A DNA stretch of 5,473 nt from assembly GCA_035544675.1 (NCBI GenBank), contig DATKCA010000204.1:1-5473 (forward strand), in the 5' to 3' direction. The notes beneath the pieces are model-generated. The model saw nothing but the letters and a program-made list of their open reading frames with translations, was not told the DNA's origin and ran no database searches. The DNA is from DATKCA01 sp035544675. GTDB taxonomy: Bacteria; Acidobacteriota; Thermoanaerobaculia; Gp7-AA8. This document shows, in pieces, positions 3,709 to 5,473 of this stretch. The translations under genes and the position numbers were made by a program. The first letter of the stretch is position 1, and every line of letters starts with the position of its first letter.

Positions 3709-5473
3709 ATGACGTCATCCGCTCCCGGCGTCCGCGTGGCGCGATTCGGCGCATTCGAGCTCGACGTCCAAACCGGCGAGCTGCGAAAGAGCGGCGCGAG
3801 GATCCGGCTGCAGGATCAGCCCTTTCGCCTGCTCACCGCGCTGCTCGAACGGCCTGGTGAGATCGTCACGCGGGAGGAACTGCGAGGTCAGCTCTGGCCC
3901 GGCGACACATTCGTCGATTTCGACCACGGCCTGAACACGATGGTGCGGAAGCTCCGCGCGGCACTCGACGACTCGGCTGAGACGCCGCGGTTCATCGAGA
4001 CGCTGGCTCGCCGCGGCTATCGCTTTCTCGGGCCGGTCGAGTGGACGAGCCAGGTGCCCGCCGGAACCCCGTCCCGGCGCAGTGCCACGGTCGCTCTGCT
4101 GGCCGCCGGAATCGTGGCCGCGTCCATCATCGCCATCGTCCTCTTCAGAAAGACGCCATCGACGGCTCAACCGGTGCGCACACTTGCCGTTCTTCCGTTC
4201 GGTAACTCCGACCCTGCGACCCAATACGTCAGCGATGGAGTCGCCGAGATGCTCATCGACGAGCTCTCCTCGTCGCCGGCATTACGCGGCACGGCGCGCA
4301 CCTCGGCGTTCCGTTACCGGGAGCCGCCGCTCGATTTGCGGAAGATCGGAAGCGAGCTGGGGGTCTCGCAGATCATCACGGGCGAATACGCGCAGACCGG
4401 CGATCAGTTCGACGTCCGCCTGGAGCTGATTGAAACACGGGATGCGGCGCAGGTATGGGCGTCCAGGTACCGCGGCCCATTGACCGATTTCGGCGCGGTT
4501 CAGCGCCGGATTGCAGCCGATGCCGCGTTCCGCCTCGGCGTCACGCCACCTGACGAACGTCATGCCCGCCGCTCATCACCGGCGTACGATCTCTACCTCC
4601 GCGGCCGGTCTCTCTGGCAGAGTCGATCGAGAGAGAGCCTCCTCAAAGCGATCGAGCATTTCGATCGCGCCACGCAGATCGACCCTGAGTTCGGTCTCGC
4701 CTACGCCGGTCTGGCCACCGCCTACGGAGCCCTGGTGGGCATCAGTCTCATTCCGGGATCTGAGGCGGAGTTGGAGGAAAAGGCCAGAGCCGCCGCGGAG
4801 AAAGCCCTGGCACTCGATCCCACGCTGGCGGAGGCGTATGCCAGTCTCGGCGGAGGGAAGACGTCGTATTTCTTCGATTTCGAGGGCGCGGAGCGCGACT
4901 TCCGGCGCGCCATCGAGCTCAACCCGAGCTACGCGACGGCACGCCAGTGGTATGCAGGCCATCTGTGGACGACCGGCCGCATGACCGAGGCTCGCGCGCA
5001 GGTCGACCTGGCACACCAGCTCGACCCGTTCTCGTTCAACGCCATCTACTTTCTCTGCTGGCAGCGACACATCGAGCGGCAGTACGAGGAAGCCATCGCG
5101 ATCGGCCACCGCGCCTCCACGCACTTCCCGTTCATTCGCGGCTGGAACTGCCTGGAGCGGTCCTACATCATGCTGGGCCGGTACGATCAGGCCATCGAGA
5201 CCATTCGGGTCAGGAACCCGGAGATGGCGAACGAACTGCTGACGGCGCTGAAAACCGGCGGAGTCGAGGCCTACTGGAAGCAGAGAGCCGGACAACCTCC
5301 GGCGGATCAACTCTATGACCGGGCACGGATCCATACGGCCATCGGGGATCACGACGAAGCGTTCAGGCTGCTCGGTGAGGCAGCGTCCAGGCGCTGCTGC
5401 AAGATCACGTGGTTCCATACCGATCCGGCTTTCGACGCTCTGCGAGGCGATCCCCGCTTCGACGAGCTCGCGC
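3709..5473 (+). CDS. CadC-like transmembrane regulator: winged helix, TM segment, TolB-like domain, TPR repeats (3' end cut)
   Basis: 588 residues are visible before the right edge. Residues 10-108 form an OmpR/PhoB-type winged-helix DNA-binding domain: FGAFELDVQTGELRKSG, the turn REELRGQLWPGDTFVDFDHGL, the recognition helix NTMVRKLRAALDD and the wing FIETLARRGYRFLG. One hydrophobic segment (126-146) follows, so DNA binding should be cytoplasmic and the rest periplasmic, as in CadC/ToxR. Residues 156-278 resemble the TolB/FlgO-like domain (TLAVLPFGN, YVSDGVAEMLIDELS, LGVSQIITGEY, QVWASRY). TPR-type helical pairs run from about 314 to 560 (AIEHFDRATQIDPEFGLAY, AEKALALDPTLAEAY, RAIELNPSYATA, AHQLDPFSFNA). 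The end TDPAFDALRGDPRFDELA is the usual C-terminal signature, so probably only some ten residues are missing. There is no receiver domain, so it is a one-component regulator whose signal and targets are unknown. The hydrolase gene, divergent across 430 bp, is a candidate target by position only. Confidence 0.92.
   Translation, partial: MTSSAPGVRVARFGAFELDVQTGELRKSGARIRLQDQPFRLLTALLERPGEIVTREELRGQLWPGDTFVDFDHGLNTMVRKLRAALDDSAETPRFIETLARRGYRFLGPVEWTSQVPAGTPSRRSATVALLAAGIVAASIIAIVLFRKTPSTAQPVRTLAVLPFGNSDPATQYVSDGVAEMLIDELSSSPALRGTARTSAFRYREPPLDLRKIGSELGVSQIITGEYAQTGDQFDVRLELIETRDAAQVWASRYRGPLTDFGAVQRRIAADAAFRLGVTPPDERHARRSSPAYDLYLRGRSLWQSRSRESLLKAIEHFDRATQIDPEFGLAYAGLATAYGALVGISLIPGSEAELEEKARAAAEKALALDPTLAEAYASLGGGKTSYFFDFEGAERDFRRAIELNPSYATARQWYAGHLWTTGRMTEARAQVDLAHQLDPFSFNAIYFLCWQRHIERQYEEAIAIGHRASTHFPFIRGWNCLERSYIMLGRYDQAIETIRVRNPEMANELLTALKTGGVEAYWKQRAGQPPADQLYDRARIHTAIGDHDEAFRLLGEAASRRCCKITWFHTDPAFDALRGDPRFDELA

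Noticed and set aside
4576..5418. A 280-residue minus-strand frame opposite the TPR region.
   Set aside because: It mirrors the codon pattern of the regulator gene on the other strand; the plus-strand frame has clear wHTH and TPR motifs.

Overview
The window is GC-rich bacterial chromosome with no mobile element, RNA gene or CRISPR array that I can see. The best clue to the host is the gene at the right end: an OmpR/CadC-type winged helix, one transmembrane segment, a TolB/FlgO-like domain and TPR repeats. This architecture is found in large numbers in Acidobacteriota and some related soil phyla. I infer an acidobacterium-like soil organism from architecture and base composition only; no marker gene is present.

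Layout. Bases 1-702 (+) are the 3' part of an imidazolonepropionase-like amidohydrolase cut by the left edge. Bases 703-898 are non-coding and hold several hairpins between convergent genes. On the minus strand, 978-1397 encodes a 139-residue four-helix membrane protein of unknown function, followed by a possible tiny hydrophobic peptide gene (899-964). Bases 1398-1746 are a divergent intergenic region with a perfect 9-bp inverted repeat. Bases 1747-2481 (+) encode an ECF-type sigma factor with a cysteine-rich C-terminal part. It runs head-on into, and overlaps by 37 bp, an alpha/beta hydrolase with an aspartate nucleophile (2445-3278, minus). Bases 3279-3708 are a second divergent intergenic region with candidate promoter elements. 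From 3709 (+) the CadC-like regulator runs off the right edge, probably only a few residues short of its end.

How they may work together. Two of the four well-supported complete or near-complete genes are transcriptional regulators (sigma factor and wHTH-TPR protein), and both sit on divergent intergenic regions. The sigma factor faces the membrane protein gene across 349 bp, and the wHTH protein faces the hydrolase across 430 bp. A small regulatory neighbourhood controlling a hydrolase and a membrane protein is possible but is inference; no operator has been tied to either regulator. No anti-sigma factor is recognisable next to the sigma gene. I see no clearly new multi-gene system. The features most worth a second look are the two-CxxC sigma factor, its overlap with the hydrolase, the 1611-1649 inverted repeat and the micro-ORF at 899-964.
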